DNA of 64,000 bases from NCBI RefSeq assembly GCF_001936575.1, contig NZ_MSMP01000019.1, positions 1-64,000 on the forward strand, written 5' to 3'. The stretch is from Tenacibaculum agarivorans. Its GTDB lineage: Bacteria > Bacteroidota > Bacteroidia > Flavobacteriales > Flavobacteriaceae. The position numbers were made by a program, and so were the translations under genes. Each line of letters opens with the position of its first letter. The stretch's first letter is position 1. Below the pieces are notes generated by a model. It had not been told where the DNA came from and ran no database searches. It saw only the letters and a program-made list of their open reading frames with translations. Positions 49,067 through 57,371 of the stretch are shown one piece after another.

Positions 49067-49279
49067 ATGAAATATATATTAATAGGTGCTGTATACATAG
49101 TGTTACTACTAGTTTGGGCATTAAACAAGGAAAAAGAGAATCCCTTGAAAGAACTTTTTAGAGAAGCAGTAGGTTTCTTAGTCTTTTTCCTAACAATACA
49201 TACTATAATAACAGTACTTGTATATATAGGTAAGCTAATTATAAACATCTTATTCTCAACATTAATAAATCACAACTAA
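49067..49279 (+). CDS. Small two-helix membrane protein
   Basis: 70 residues: hydrophobic helices at about 3-20 (ILIGAVYIVLLLVWAL) and 37-65, with a Lys/Glu loop. Divergent from the XRE regulator and directly behind its operator, so it is probably the regulated partner. A toxin-like or anti-phage membrane role is possible but unsupported. Confidence 0.5.
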   Translation: MKYILIGAVYIVLLLVWALNKEKENPLKELFREAVGFLVFFLTIHTIITVLVYIGKLIINILFSTLINHN

Positions 49280-49342
49280 CATCGAATATATATTCTCTAT
49301 TATGTTAGTAATTTCAATGAGTAACTAATTAAATTATACAAT

Positions 49343-49750
49343 ATGAAAAACAAATTATTAATCTTATTATCTATAGTATTACTTTCATGTGGGACTAATG
49401 AAGATAATATTCAATCAGGAATCATAGGGAAATGGAATAAAACAAAAGAAACTAAAGAGTTTTCAAATGGAACAACTGAAAATGTAAGCCTATTAAATTG
49501 TGACTTAAAAGAAACCTTGGAGTTAAAATCTAATCTAGAAGTTATACTAATTAGATATTCAGGCACTGATTGTAATCAAGCAAATACTTCTGAAGGGGTA
49601 TATTCTTATAATGAATCAAGTAATGAATTAACTTTACCTGGTAATAATAAACAAGTAGTAGAGGTAAATGGAAATGAAATGACTTTTAAGCTCACAGTAA
49701 CTGGGCTTAATAATTACATAAAAACTATTTACTTTACACGAATAGAATAA
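49343..49750 (+). CDS. Small lipoprotein, lipocalin-like
   Basis: 135 residues. Lipobox LSIVLLSCGTN. The body begins GIIGKWNKTKE and continues as an eight-strand-like pattern (LKETLELKSNLEVILIRY; YSYNESSNELTLPGNN), typical of Bacteroidota lipocalin-like DUF lipoproteins. Last gene before attR. Function unknown. Confidence 0.65.
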   Translation: MKNKLLILLSIVLLSCGTNEDNIQSGIIGKWNKTKETKEFSNGTTENVSLLNCDLKETLELKSNLEVILIRYSGTDCNQANTSEGVYSYNESSNELTLPGNNKQVVEVNGNEMTFKLTVTGLNNYIKTIYFTRIE

Positions 49751-49825
49751 AAGAAAAAAGGGGAACTTTTAGAGATGGAAAATAAGTAATAACCTCACAG
49801 ATACTATAAATACTAAGAATAAAAG

Positions 49826-49890
49826 CACAGGTTCGAATCCTGTCGCGATCACAATAAGCCTTACTAGTTTTAGTAAGGCTTTTTTGTTTT
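49826..49890 (+). repeat. Right attachment repeat (attR) of 12.5-kb element
   Basis: Same 65 bp as 37329-37393. Left of it only A/T-rich element sequence is present (no anticodon arm), so crossover lay at or upstream of the T arm. To the right begins ordinary chromosomal sequence. Confidence 0.92.
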
Positions 49891-49919
49891 TTATGTCTCG
49901 TCCTGAAATAAGTAAACTT

Positions 49920-50834
49920 TTAAGGATTAAATGGAGAATTATCTAAAAGTTCCCAATTGATATTGTGATATTGATCAGTTTGTATCCATTTTTCTGGTGT
50001 AAATAACCAATACCTTCCAGTTTCCATAGTTTTTGCATTATCTAGATCTGAAAATTGATCAAATAAAAAGGAAGTACTTCCTGTAAGTTGTAAAATACTG
50101 CCCTTATCAAAATCAAAAAAGAGCAGACCTGCTTTAGGGTTTTCTACAAAGTTGCCCAGTGTATTATACATATTATTCCCAACATAATCAGGGATTTTTA
50201 AATCACCATTCTCTAATATTTCAATGAATCCTGGATTACCGCCTCTATGATTTACATCTAAAAAACCTGAACTAGATTGACTACCCACAAAAAAAGTATC
50301 AGATTGTGTAATCCATCTTTTTTGCTTTTCATCTAAAGAGTTTCCTTTACTGATAGTTGGTTGTGTATTATCTTGGTTATTAAAATTGGATATCCTTCTT
50401 TGGATATATTTAGGACAGTTAGGGTAAGCTTCTTCTATAGTAAGTTCAAGATGAGAATTATTTAACAGTACCCGACCATTGATTCGATATCTTCTGCGTG
50501 TACTTAAATCAATAACAATCATACCTACTTGATGGCTCTCAATGATGTTGTTAAAAAATAGATCAGTTTTAGGGCTATATATTTTATCTAAATCAAAATG
50601 AATTTTTCCTTCTTCAGTAGCACTAATCCATCCATCTTCTCCAATGAGTATAGAGCACCAATTATCATCATTGGAATCTGTACTACTCAAGATAGCAAAA
50701 GGCTGATTTTCTATAAAGGGAATCGCTCCAGGTATAATTTTATTACTAATTATTCTACCAACTCTTTTAGCCATAGTTGTTTCGCCAAATCTTTGTTGTA
50801 GTTCTAGTTCTCCTTTGTGATATTTAGCATTCAT
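49920..50834 (-). CDS. Pyridoxamine 5'-phosphate oxidase-family flavoprotein
   Basis: 304 residues, two split-barrel halves: QPFAILSSTDSNDDNWCSILIG with HFDLDKIYS, and RWITQSDTFFVGSQSSSGFLDVNHRGGNPGFIEI, the latter a typical FMN-binding PNPOx pattern. Such duplicated PNPOx proteins are probable FMN oxidoreductases. Downstream of a DsrE gene and a TetR gene on the same strand. First gene outside the mobile DNA on the right. Confidence 0.75.
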   Translation of the reverse strand: MNAKYHKGELELQQRFGETTMAKRVGRIISNKIIPGAIPFIENQPFAILSSTDSNDDNWCSILIGEDGWISATEEGKIHFDLDKIYSPKTDLFFNNIIESHQVGMIVIDLSTRRRYRINGRVLLNNSHLELTIEEAYPNCPKYIQRRISNFNNQDNTQPTISKGNSLDEKQKRWITQSDTFFVGSQSSSGFLDVNHRGGNPGFIEILENGDLKIPDYVGNNMYNTLGNFVENPKAGLLFFDFDKGSILQLTGSTSFLFDQFSDLDNAKTMETGRYWLFTPEKWIQTDQYHNINWELLDNSPFNP

Positions 50835-50863
50835 AAGTATCTAAATTTTTAGTTTAAATAATT

Positions 50864-50902
50864 AAGGCTATTGTTTTTATTTAAAATAAAACAATAGCCT
50901 TT
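50864..50902. terminator. Terminator between DsrE and PNPOx-family genes
   Basis: AAGGCTATTGTTTT / AAAACAATAGCCTT long hairpin with T-run on either side (minus-strand stop of the DsrE gene at 50916). Confidence 0.8.
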
Positions 50903-50915
50903 TTTAGATTTTGGA

Positions 50916-51281
50916 TTAGAATAGAAGTACATTAAAGCCATCTTTTTCTAATTGCACAAAGCTTGATAGGCCAGGTGTATTAGGTATTGGGTTGTTCGTG
51001 ATTAAATCTAATCCAGATGGATTTGCTCCCCAAACCTTTGAGCAGGCCGATGATACACCTTCAATATTTTCTTCTAGGGTTTTATATAATTTGTTGGCTA
51101 TGTGAGCTTCTTTTTGAAGTAATTCCGGCCATCTAGTACCTGTACCTTGAAAAATGATTTTAACTTCTACTCCAGCTTCTTTGTAGTCGTAAGCTGCGGC
51201 AAGTCCGTTTAATAGTCTAGCTGTAGACTCGTCTGTTTCACCTTTAGGGTCTGATAAAATAACTATTGCTGTTTTACTCAT
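50916..51281 (-). CDS. DsrE-family protein
   Basis: 121 residues. TAIVILSDPKGETDESTARLLNGLAAAYDYKEAGVEVKIIF pattern in short form (ILSDP..., AGVEVKIIFQG) and a single Cys in SSACSKVWG near residue 78 match DsrE/F-like sulfur-relay or redox proteins. Behind a TetR operator at 51320, so likely controlled by the TetR gene next to it. Confidence 0.75.
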   Translation of the reverse strand: MSKTAIVILSDPKGETDESTARLLNGLAAAYDYKEAGVEVKIIFQGTGTRWPELLQKEAHIANKLYKTLEENIEGVSSACSKVWGANPSGLDLITNNPIPNTPGLSSFVQLEKDGFNVLLF

Positions 51282-51319
51282 TTTTAATGTGTTTATCGTT
51301 CATATTTTATAGTTAGTTT

Positions 51320-51347
51320 CAATATTGTAACAATCATTACAATATTG
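51320..51347. promoter_or_regulatory. TetR operator 1
   Basis: CAATATTGTAA (51320-51330) and TTACAATATTG (51337-51347) are perfect inverted arms; the central 16-mer TGTAACAATCATTACA recurs (reverse complement) at 51976-51991 upstream of the TetR gene. Confidence 0.8.
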
Positions 51348-51357
51348 AAGAAAAAAA

Positions 51358-51942
51358 TTAATCTAATAAGCTAAGATTTAAGTTTAATAGTTCAATAATT
51401 TCATCGTTGTTTGGGTTAATTCTTTGGGTAATGTTAATACCATTCCATAAGTTTATAAGATGTAAAGCTATAAGTTCAGGAGACTTTTCTTTCGCCAAGA
51501 TTCCTTTTTCTTTAGCTAGGTATAATGCTTTTTTAAAACCTTCCTGAAGTTTATTGAGTTGATTTGCTGCAATGCATCGAGTTTCTTCATCTATATTGCT
51601 GAGTTCAACAATAGCATTTCCAAGATAACACCCATTATCTTTTTCACCCGAGGAATACGTAGGAAGCCTATAGAAAAAGTCTTTTATAAATTGTATAGGA
51701 TTTTCGGTTTCCTCTAGTTTTTGATAGAATAATGTAATAGATTCATTTAAAAACTTCTTTAACGATTTCTGATATAGTTCTTTTTTACCTCCTGAAAATG
51801 TTCGATAAAAACTACCTTGCCCAATTTCCATGGCTTGCATTAAATCTTGTGCTGAAGCTGCTGTATATCCTTTTTTCCAGAACACATTTGTTGCTTTAGA
51901 TATTAATTCGTCTTCTTGAAAATGTTTAGGTCTACCAGCCAT
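51358..51942 (-). CDS. TetR/AcrR-family repressor
   Basis: 194 residues. N-terminal HTH: AGRPKHFQEDELISKATNVF, then GYTAASAQDLMQAMEIGQGSFYRTFSGGKKELY, standard for TetR. C-terminal ligand domain of the YcdC/AcrR-like kind. Identical 16-bp operators lie in front of it and of the DsrE gene, so autoregulation plus control of the DsrE gene is predicted. Confidence 0.9.
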   Translation of the reverse strand: MAGRPKHFQEDELISKATNVFWKKGYTAASAQDLMQAMEIGQGSFYRTFSGGKKELYQKSLKKFLNESITLFYQKLEETENPIQFIKDFFYRLPTYSSGEKDNGCYLGNAIVELSNIDEETRCIAANQLNKLQEGFKKALYLAKEKGILAKEKSPELIALHLINLWNGINITQRINPNNDEIIELLNLNLSLLD

Positions 51943-51975
51943 TATAACTTTTAATTTAATACAAATATATTAATT

Positions 51976-51991
51976 TGTAATGATTGTTACA
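51976..51991. promoter_or_regulatory. TetR operator 2
   Basis: TGTAATGATTGTTACA, exact reverse complement of the core of operator 1, 34 bp upstream of the TetR start; TAATGATTGTT recurs as a half site just beyond. A minus-strand TATATTTG -7 box overlaps the same region. Confidence 0.8.
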
Positions 51992-52204
51992 GAATTATAA
52001 TGATTGTTTTTAATTTTATTTCACTTAGAATGTGCATTGAAGAAGTCTAGCTGTGTTTGTAGGCTTTTTATGTAAAGTTTAACCGTAAAGAAGAAATAAA
52101 CTGAAGTATATGTTTTTTAACTTATAATTCAGTTTATTCTCATAAATAATTTTTCGGATTAGAAACATTAAACCAAACTGTCAGTGCTCTAGAAAAGTAA
52201 ATTC

Positions 52205-53386
52205 TTATTTAACAAAAGCAGGTATGATTATTTTAGAAATGTAAGGCATTATTTTATCGTCTCTATCATGACCAGAGATTACAATAACTAACTGAAGTTC
52301 TTGAATCACTATCACACGTTGTCCACCACCTCCCCAAGCAAACGTAGTATCATAACTTTTAGAACCTACAGTTATTAGTGTTTGATACCAAAAATATCCA
52401 TAGCGATATGCTTCTGGCATCCAATCTTGAGTAGGCTTAACAATACCTTTAGTAGCAATACTAATGTATTCTTGAGAGATAAGCTGTTCGCCTTTCCATT
52501 TTCCTTTATTTTGAACCAAACTTCCTAATTTGAGCATATCACGTGCCATTAAACTTACACGCCATCCTGCTTGTGGTAATCCACTAACATGAGTTGACCA
52601 TTTATAATTTGTAATGTCTAACTTATTAAGTAATTCTTTTTTGATAAAATCTTTAGCAGTTCCAGGTACCACAGCGTCAATTACAGTCATCACTAGCATT
52701 GGATTGAAATTACCATACAGATAGGTTTGAGATTCAGAAGTAATAGGAGTACTATGTTCTAGAAGAGTTTGGACTAAACCTTGACCTTTTAATCGAGTAG
52801 AATCTTTTTCAATTTCTTTCCATTTGTTAGAGTCTATAGTTAGTCCTCCATGCATTGTCAATGCTTTATGAAGCGTTATTTTTTCAGCTCCTTCAGTTAA
52901 TTTTTTTGGATCTACATCTTTTAAAAAATTTATTATGGGTTTGTTAAGATCTTCTATAGTTAAATAACCTAATTGAATCACTCTTCCAAGTATTAAACTT
53001 GTATAAGCTTTAACAGCTGATGCTTGTCCGTGTGATAGATTAATGCGCCCCTTTTTATAATAGGATTCAAAAACTAATTTGTTTTTATGTGAAATTAATA
53101 AAGCATCATAATTACCGTGTTTATCAAGAAAAATATCTTTAGATAACTTTAAAATTGAGTCCATATGGTTACTTTCTACCTTTAATTTTCCAACTTTTAC
53201 ACCATCTTTTCTATCTGTTGGAGAAACGCTGATATACGGTTTTTTGAGATGAGGAAGATCCCAAAATGACATTGTAGTTTCAGCAATAGTAGCTTCAGGT
53301 AGTTTAGTACTGTTTTGTTGTGCAAAACTTTTATGAATTAGTACTAATAGGATTAATAGAAATAATATTTCAGTTTTGTTTTTCAT
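52205..53386 (-). CDS. Periplasmic serine hydrolase, class C beta-lactamase-like
   Basis: 393 residues. Signal peptide (LFLLILLVLIHKSFAQ). SxxK motif in QASAVKAYTS, YxN in TYLYGNFNPM, and a WGGGGQR box in place of KTG. Family members include esterases, peptidases and penicillin-binding proteins, so drug resistance cannot be assumed. Stands alone, divergent from the LytS gene. Confidence 0.82.
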   Translation of the reverse strand: MKNKTEILFLLILLVLIHKSFAQQNSTKLPEATIAETTMSFWDLPHLKKPYISVSPTDRKDGVKVGKLKVESNHMDSILKLSKDIFLDKHGNYDALLISHKNKLVFESYYKKGRINLSHGQASAVKAYTSLILGRVIQLGYLTIEDLNKPIINFLKDVDPKKLTEGAEKITLHKALTMHGGLTIDSNKWKEIEKDSTRLKGQGLVQTLLEHSTPITSESQTYLYGNFNPMLVMTVIDAVVPGTAKDFIKKELLNKLDITNYKWSTHVSGLPQAGWRVSLMARDMLKLGSLVQNKGKWKGEQLISQEYISIATKGIVKPTQDWMPEAYRYGYFWYQTLITVGSKSYDTTFAWGGGGQRVIVIQELQLVIVISGHDRDDKIMPYISKIIIPAFVK

Positions 53387-53579
53387 CTTTTTATATAAAA
53401 TGTTTATGTATTACTGTTTTATAAAAGTATATGATAGTCTGTGTCTATTTTTTTAAACAGGATAAACACAATAATTAAATGATGAAATCACTTAATCATT
53501 GATATCTGCATTTGGTAAGAAATTATCGGAGTTTGTGTATAATCGTATTACTTTTACATGACTTAAAATAAAAGGGTTT

Positions 53580-54566
53580 ATGGGAAAATCTTTAAGAAAT
53601 ACAATACTAACCAACTTAGGAGCTTTCTTGTTAGTATTGGTACTTGAGATATTGAGTATATGGATTGTCAAAGACAAAATAGGTCCTGATTATTCCTTTT
53701 TCTTCCATAGCTTAAATTATACAATATACATTATGAGTATTATTTGGGTCAATCATTTTCTTTTAATTCCATTTTTATTAGATAAAAGCTATTATTTTTT
53801 ATATGCTGTATCTCTTATTGGAATTATTTTTTTAGGCTCATATATAAAAGCTCGTGGAGGAGATTGGGGACATATTTCTAAACTATTCTTCTTTTATCTT
53901 TATACCACAGGGACAGGTATGGCAGCTTTCTTTTTAAGAAGAAATATGCGTATACAGAGAAAGAATAATGAGAAAGAAAAATTACAAAGAGAATTAGAAC
54001 TTAATTACTTAAAAGAACAGGTAAATCCACATTTTTTATTCAATTCACTAAATAGTATTTATGCGCTTTCTAGACAACAATCAGAAGAAACTCCCGATGT
54101 AGTAATGCAGTTATCAGAATTGATGAGATACCAATTAGAGAGTGCTAAAAATAACAGCGTATTATTGAGAAAAGAGTTGGAGTTTATTGAAAATTACGTG
54201 TTACTTGAAGAAAAAAGACTCAGTAAACGTTGTGCAATTGAGTTTTTAATTGAAGGCGATACATCGGATTTCATTATAGCACCAATGTTATTGATTCCGT
54301 TTGTAGAAAATGCAATTAAACATGGTGCTCAAGCTACAAATGAGTCAAGTACAATTGACATAGGAGCTACAGTAAAAGATAATAAACTTTATTTTAATAT
54401 TGTAAATTCAAAACCTTCTGTAGTTTTTGAATCAAAAAGAAAAGGAATAGGACTTGAAAATGTAAAAAGACGTTTACAACTATTATATCCAGGCATGTAT
54501 GTATTAGAAATTAAAGATAAGGAAAAGGTATATAGTGTAAATTTAACTATTGATTTAATAAAGTAA
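53580..54566 (+). CDS. LytS-type sensor histidine kinase
   Basis: 328 residues. Four membrane helices in residues 10-120, then coiled linker, then QVNPHFLFNSLNSIYAL (phospho-His of the His_kinase/LytS group) and HATPase motifs FVENAIKHG and GIGLENVKRRL. Paired with the LytTR regulator 10 bp downstream. Confidence 0.9.
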   Translation: MGKSLRNTILTNLGAFLLVLVLEILSIWIVKDKIGPDYSFFFHSLNYTIYIMSIIWVNHFLLIPFLLDKSYYFLYAVSLIGIIFLGSYIKARGGDWGHISKLFFFYLYTTGTGMAAFFLRRNMRIQRKNNEKEKLQRELELNYLKEQVNPHFLFNSLNSIYALSRQQSEETPDVVMQLSELMRYQLESAKNNSVLLRKELEFIENYVLLEEKRLSKRCAIEFLIEGDTSDFIIAPMLLIPFVENAIKHGAQATNESSTIDIGATVKDNKLYFNIVNSKPSVVFESKRKGIGLENVKRRLQLLYPGMYVLEIKDKEKVYSVNLTIDLIK

Positions 54567-54576
54567 AGATTAATAA

Positions 54577-55266
54577 TTGACGATGATTAAAATAGGCATT
54601 GTAGATGATGAACTATTGGCACGTAAAGTACTTGAAGAATATTGTTCCAAAATAAATAATTTTAAAATTATACTAAATACCAGCAACCCATTAGAGTTTA
54701 TCAATTTCGTTCAGGAACATGATGTTGATCTTGTTTTTCTCGATATTGAAATGCCAGAACTTAATGGATTGGAAATTTTACGATCTATGATAAATGCTCC
54801 AAAAGTTATTTTAACCACTGCATATTCTGAGTATGCCTTAGAAAGTTATGATTACGGGGTAGTTGATTATCTATTAAAACCAATAAAACTAGAGCGGTTT
54901 TTAAAAGCAATCAACAAAATTTCAGCTTCAAAAATAGTGGCACCTAAAAAAGACAGCAAAAAGGAAGAGCTTCAAATAAAATATGATGGTTTGCTAACTA
55001 ATATTCCATTAAAATCAATTTTATATATTCAAAGTTTTGGGAATTATTTAAAAATATTTACAGATTCAAGAATGTACCTAATTTCAGAGACATTAATTAA
55101 TATAACCAAAAGATTACCTGAAAACTTTCAACGTACACATAAATCTTATATAGCCAATTTAGACAGAGTAACAAAAGCAACCCGAGTACATTTAGTAATT
55201 GAAGACAAAAAAGTACCCGTAAGCGCAATGTATAAAGTTGTTGTTTTTGAAAAAGTGAATATATAG
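54577..55266 (+). CDS. LytTR-family response regulator
   Basis: 229 residues. Receiver: GIVDDELLARKVLEEY, LVFLDIEMPELNG (phospho-Asp near 56), VILTTAY and YLLKPIKLERF. C-terminal LytTR DNA-binding domain: SILYIQSFGNYLKIF, FQRTHKSYIANLDRV, VPVSAMYK. Forms a two-component system with the kinase at 53580. Confidence 0.92.
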   Translation: MTMIKIGIVDDELLARKVLEEYCSKINNFKIILNTSNPLEFINFVQEHDVDLVFLDIEMPELNGLEILRSMINAPKVILTTAYSEYALESYDYGVVDYLLKPIKLERFLKAINKISASKIVAPKKDSKKEELQIKYDGLLTNIPLKSILYIQSFGNYLKIFTDSRMYLISETLINITKRLPENFQRTHKSYIANLDRVTKATRVHLVIEDKKVPVSAMYKVVVFEKVNI

Positions 55267-55376
55267 AGAAAACTATTTTAATCATTACAGGTTAATTTTA
55301 TAAAGAAATACGTCTCAATTTTAGGAACTGAGCCTTTTTATGTACTTGTAATACTACCCTAAGTTATTATAGCTTA

Positions 55377-55384
55377 TAATTTTG
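55377..55384 (+). promoter_or_regulatory. -7 box upstream of lipoprotein gene
   Basis: TAATTTTG matches TAnnTTTG, 30 bp before the ATG at 55414. No good -33 element at standard spacing. Confidence 0.35.
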
Positions 55385-55413
55385 TTAGAATAAACCTTAT
55401 AAATTATAATAGA

Positions 55414-55881
55414 ATGAAAAATGTAATGTACTTGCTATTGATTACTGTATTTCTTTGTTGTAGCAACAATAATGATTCTGATACTGTAGAAGATCCTGGA
55501 AACGGAAATGAAACATTTCTTTTAGAAGAAGGAAACTATAAAGGATTATGGAATTCAACGGCAACTAATGGATCAGTATATACCGATTTAAAAATTACTG
55601 CTACAATTAAAAAAGTTTCAAAGACAGAATATAGTGGCTCGCTATTTATTTCAGAAAACTATACAAGTTGTTGTAATACTTCAGGAAATAATGGAGATGG
55701 TCCTATAACAATAAAAATAGAAAATGGAAAAGTAACATTTAAATGGGTAGATCAAATACCAAATTGTACAGGTGAATTTGTAGCTACAGGTAACCATACT
55801 CAAAATAATCGATTAAAGCTTAAATTAACAGGAAATGATTGTGAAGGTGATCATTCAGGTGAAATAGAATTTTTTAAATAA
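55414..55881 (+). CDS. Small lipoprotein
   Basis: 155 residues. Signal and lipobox (LLLITVFLCCSNN). The rest is a beta-rich domain: GNYKGLWNSTATNGSVYTDL, SGSLFISENYTSCC and a late NRLKLKLTGNDCEGD. Four further Cys could form disulphides. Not recognised beyond a general Bacteroidota surface lipoprotein. Confidence 0.65.
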   Translation: MKNVMYLLLITVFLCCSNNNDSDTVEDPGNGNETFLLEEGNYKGLWNSTATNGSVYTDLKITATIKKVSKTEYSGSLFISENYTSCCNTSGNNGDGPITIKIENGKVTFKWVDQIPNCTGEFVATGNHTQNNRLKLKLTGNDCEGDHSGEIEFFK

Positions 55882-56046
55882 CCCCAATTGAAATGATGTA
55901 GCTATTGTTATTTAAGAGAAGTGAAAGTTAAAAAAGTATTAGAAATTTAATTTTTTGAAATAGTATATTTAGAATACTATTTTAATACAATCCGTATGTT
56001 TTTATTTTAATTTCAATATATGGATTGTGAGATATCTCAGAATTAA

Positions 56047-57195
56047 ATGGATGAAATAAGACTCATAGAATTAGCCTTTTTAGGAGCGACAATAATCATA
56101 GCTATTTTGTTTATTATTGCGCTTCTTGTAATTAAAAAAGGTAAAAAAATAGCCAATCTATTTTTAGTAGCAATTGTATTGCTTAACACATTAGGGTGTT
56201 TTACTAATTTGTTTATGTTTAGTAGCTTGTATAAACATATCCCTCTATTTACCTTAGTAATTTACCCTTTTGTGTTTATCGCAGGTCCTGTATACTATTT
56301 TTACATACAATTATTGTTATATAAAGATTTTAAGTTTAAAGTCAACCATGTGTTACATTTAATTCCTTTGGTATGGGGATTTCATCAAATAAAATGGTTT
56401 TTTCCTTTATCTTTTGATGAAAAAGTTAATGTATTAACAAATTTATGGTTTGGTGAATATACAATTGGTTTCACTGAATTTATAACGTTTTCTATCCCTA
56501 ATTTTATTTTAATTGTTTATTTAATAGTTAGTTTACTTTTAATTTTAAAAACAGATCGAAACTTAAAGAATGATTTTTCAAGTACGGATATAGAGTATCT
56601 TTCATGGTTGAAAAAATTCACTTTTATTTATTTGACATTAATATTGATTGATGTTGGACGTCTAGGGGCAGTTACCGTATTGGGATGGAGCCCAGGGGAA
56701 GGAGAAATCATAACCAATTTATTATTATCAATTCTAACTCAATATTATATTTTTCAGACGATAGTAAATCCAGACCAAGTGTTCTATCAATTATCTATAA
56801 AAAAAACGAGCAAAGTTAGCGGAATAGATGATAAACAAACATATAGTATTGACCATGATTTTTTAAATAAGCTTTCTCTTTTTATGGAAGAAAATAAACC
56901 GTATTTAAATCCTGAATTAAAATCTCATGAGTTGGCTATAATGTTAGGAGTCACACCAAATTATCTATCAAAAATTATCAACAAAGAGTTCAATATCAAT
57001 TTTTACAATTTTGTGAATCAGTATAGGGTAGAAGAGTTTAAAAAAGAAATATTAAAAAAAGAAAATAAAAACTTAACACTATTAGCAGTAGCTCAAAGTG
57101 CTGGTTTTAATAGTAAAGCTTCTTTTAATAGAATATTCAAATCAATAACATTAATTACCCCCACTCAATATATAAAGCAGAAAATGAGCGCATAG
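56047..57195 (+). CDS. AraC-family regulator with membrane sensor domain
   Basis: 382 residues. About seven membrane helices in residues 1-235, then a C-terminal AraC HTH: LKSHELAIMLGVTPNYLSKIIN and LLAVAQSAGFNSKASFNRIFK, ending TPTQYIKQK. This membrane-bound AraC layout is common in Bacteroidota. Its position just upstream of the cobalamin operon does not prove regulation of it. Confidence 0.88.
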   Translation: MDEIRLIELAFLGATIIIAILFIIALLVIKKGKKIANLFLVAIVLLNTLGCFTNLFMFSSLYKHIPLFTLVIYPFVFIAGPVYYFYIQLLLYKDFKFKVNHVLHLIPLVWGFHQIKWFFPLSFDEKVNVLTNLWFGEYTIGFTEFITFSIPNFILIVYLIVSLLLILKTDRNLKNDFSSTDIEYLSWLKKFTFIYLTLILIDVGRLGAVTVLGWSPGEGEIITNLLLSILTQYYIFQTIVNPDQVFYQLSIKKTSKVSGIDDKQTYSIDHDFLNKLSLFMEENKPYLNPELKSHELAIMLGVTPNYLSKIINKEFNINFYNFVNQYRVEEFKKEILKKENKNLTLLAVAQSAGFNSKASFNRIFKSITLITPTQYIKQKMSA

Positions 57196-57341
57196 AAATA
57201 AGTGGTGTAAAAAATCATGTTATTTAAAATAGCCAATCTCAATTGATTGAATTTGTACTCTGTTTTAATCCTTAGAGGGCTTTGTTTCTTTTAAAGAAAC
57301 ATCATTCAGCCAATTATCGTTTTAAAAAAATATAAAACCCG

Positions 57342-57349
57342 TATTTTTG
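57342..57349 (+). promoter_or_regulatory. -7 box of cobalamin operon
   Basis: TATTTTTG matches TAnnTTTG, 23 bp before the first ATG; a weak T-rich -33 candidate lies about 18 bp upstream. The 176-bp leader shows none of the conserved cobalamin riboswitch blocks. Confidence 0.45.
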
Positions 57350-57371
57350 ACTCAAATAAATCAGAGACATC

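Larger units (their letters stand above)
37394..49825. mobile_element. Integrated 12.4-kb genomic element at tRNA-Arg
   Basis: Bounded by the two 65-bp direct repeats. Order: integrase, HEPN-like gene, SF2 helicase, AAA ATPase, DUF3871-like gene, ABC-3C module on the opposite strand, small conserved gene, radC-like gene, XRE regulator, small membrane protein, lipoprotein. No relaxase or transfer gene, no phage structural gene, so it is an integrative genomic island possibly mobilised by a helper. Confidence 0.88.

Noticed and set aside
57196..57371. Cobalamin riboswitch before the B12 operon
   Set aside because: No conserved B12-box or matching receptor segments; only a short AAAGAAAC-type hairpin is seen.
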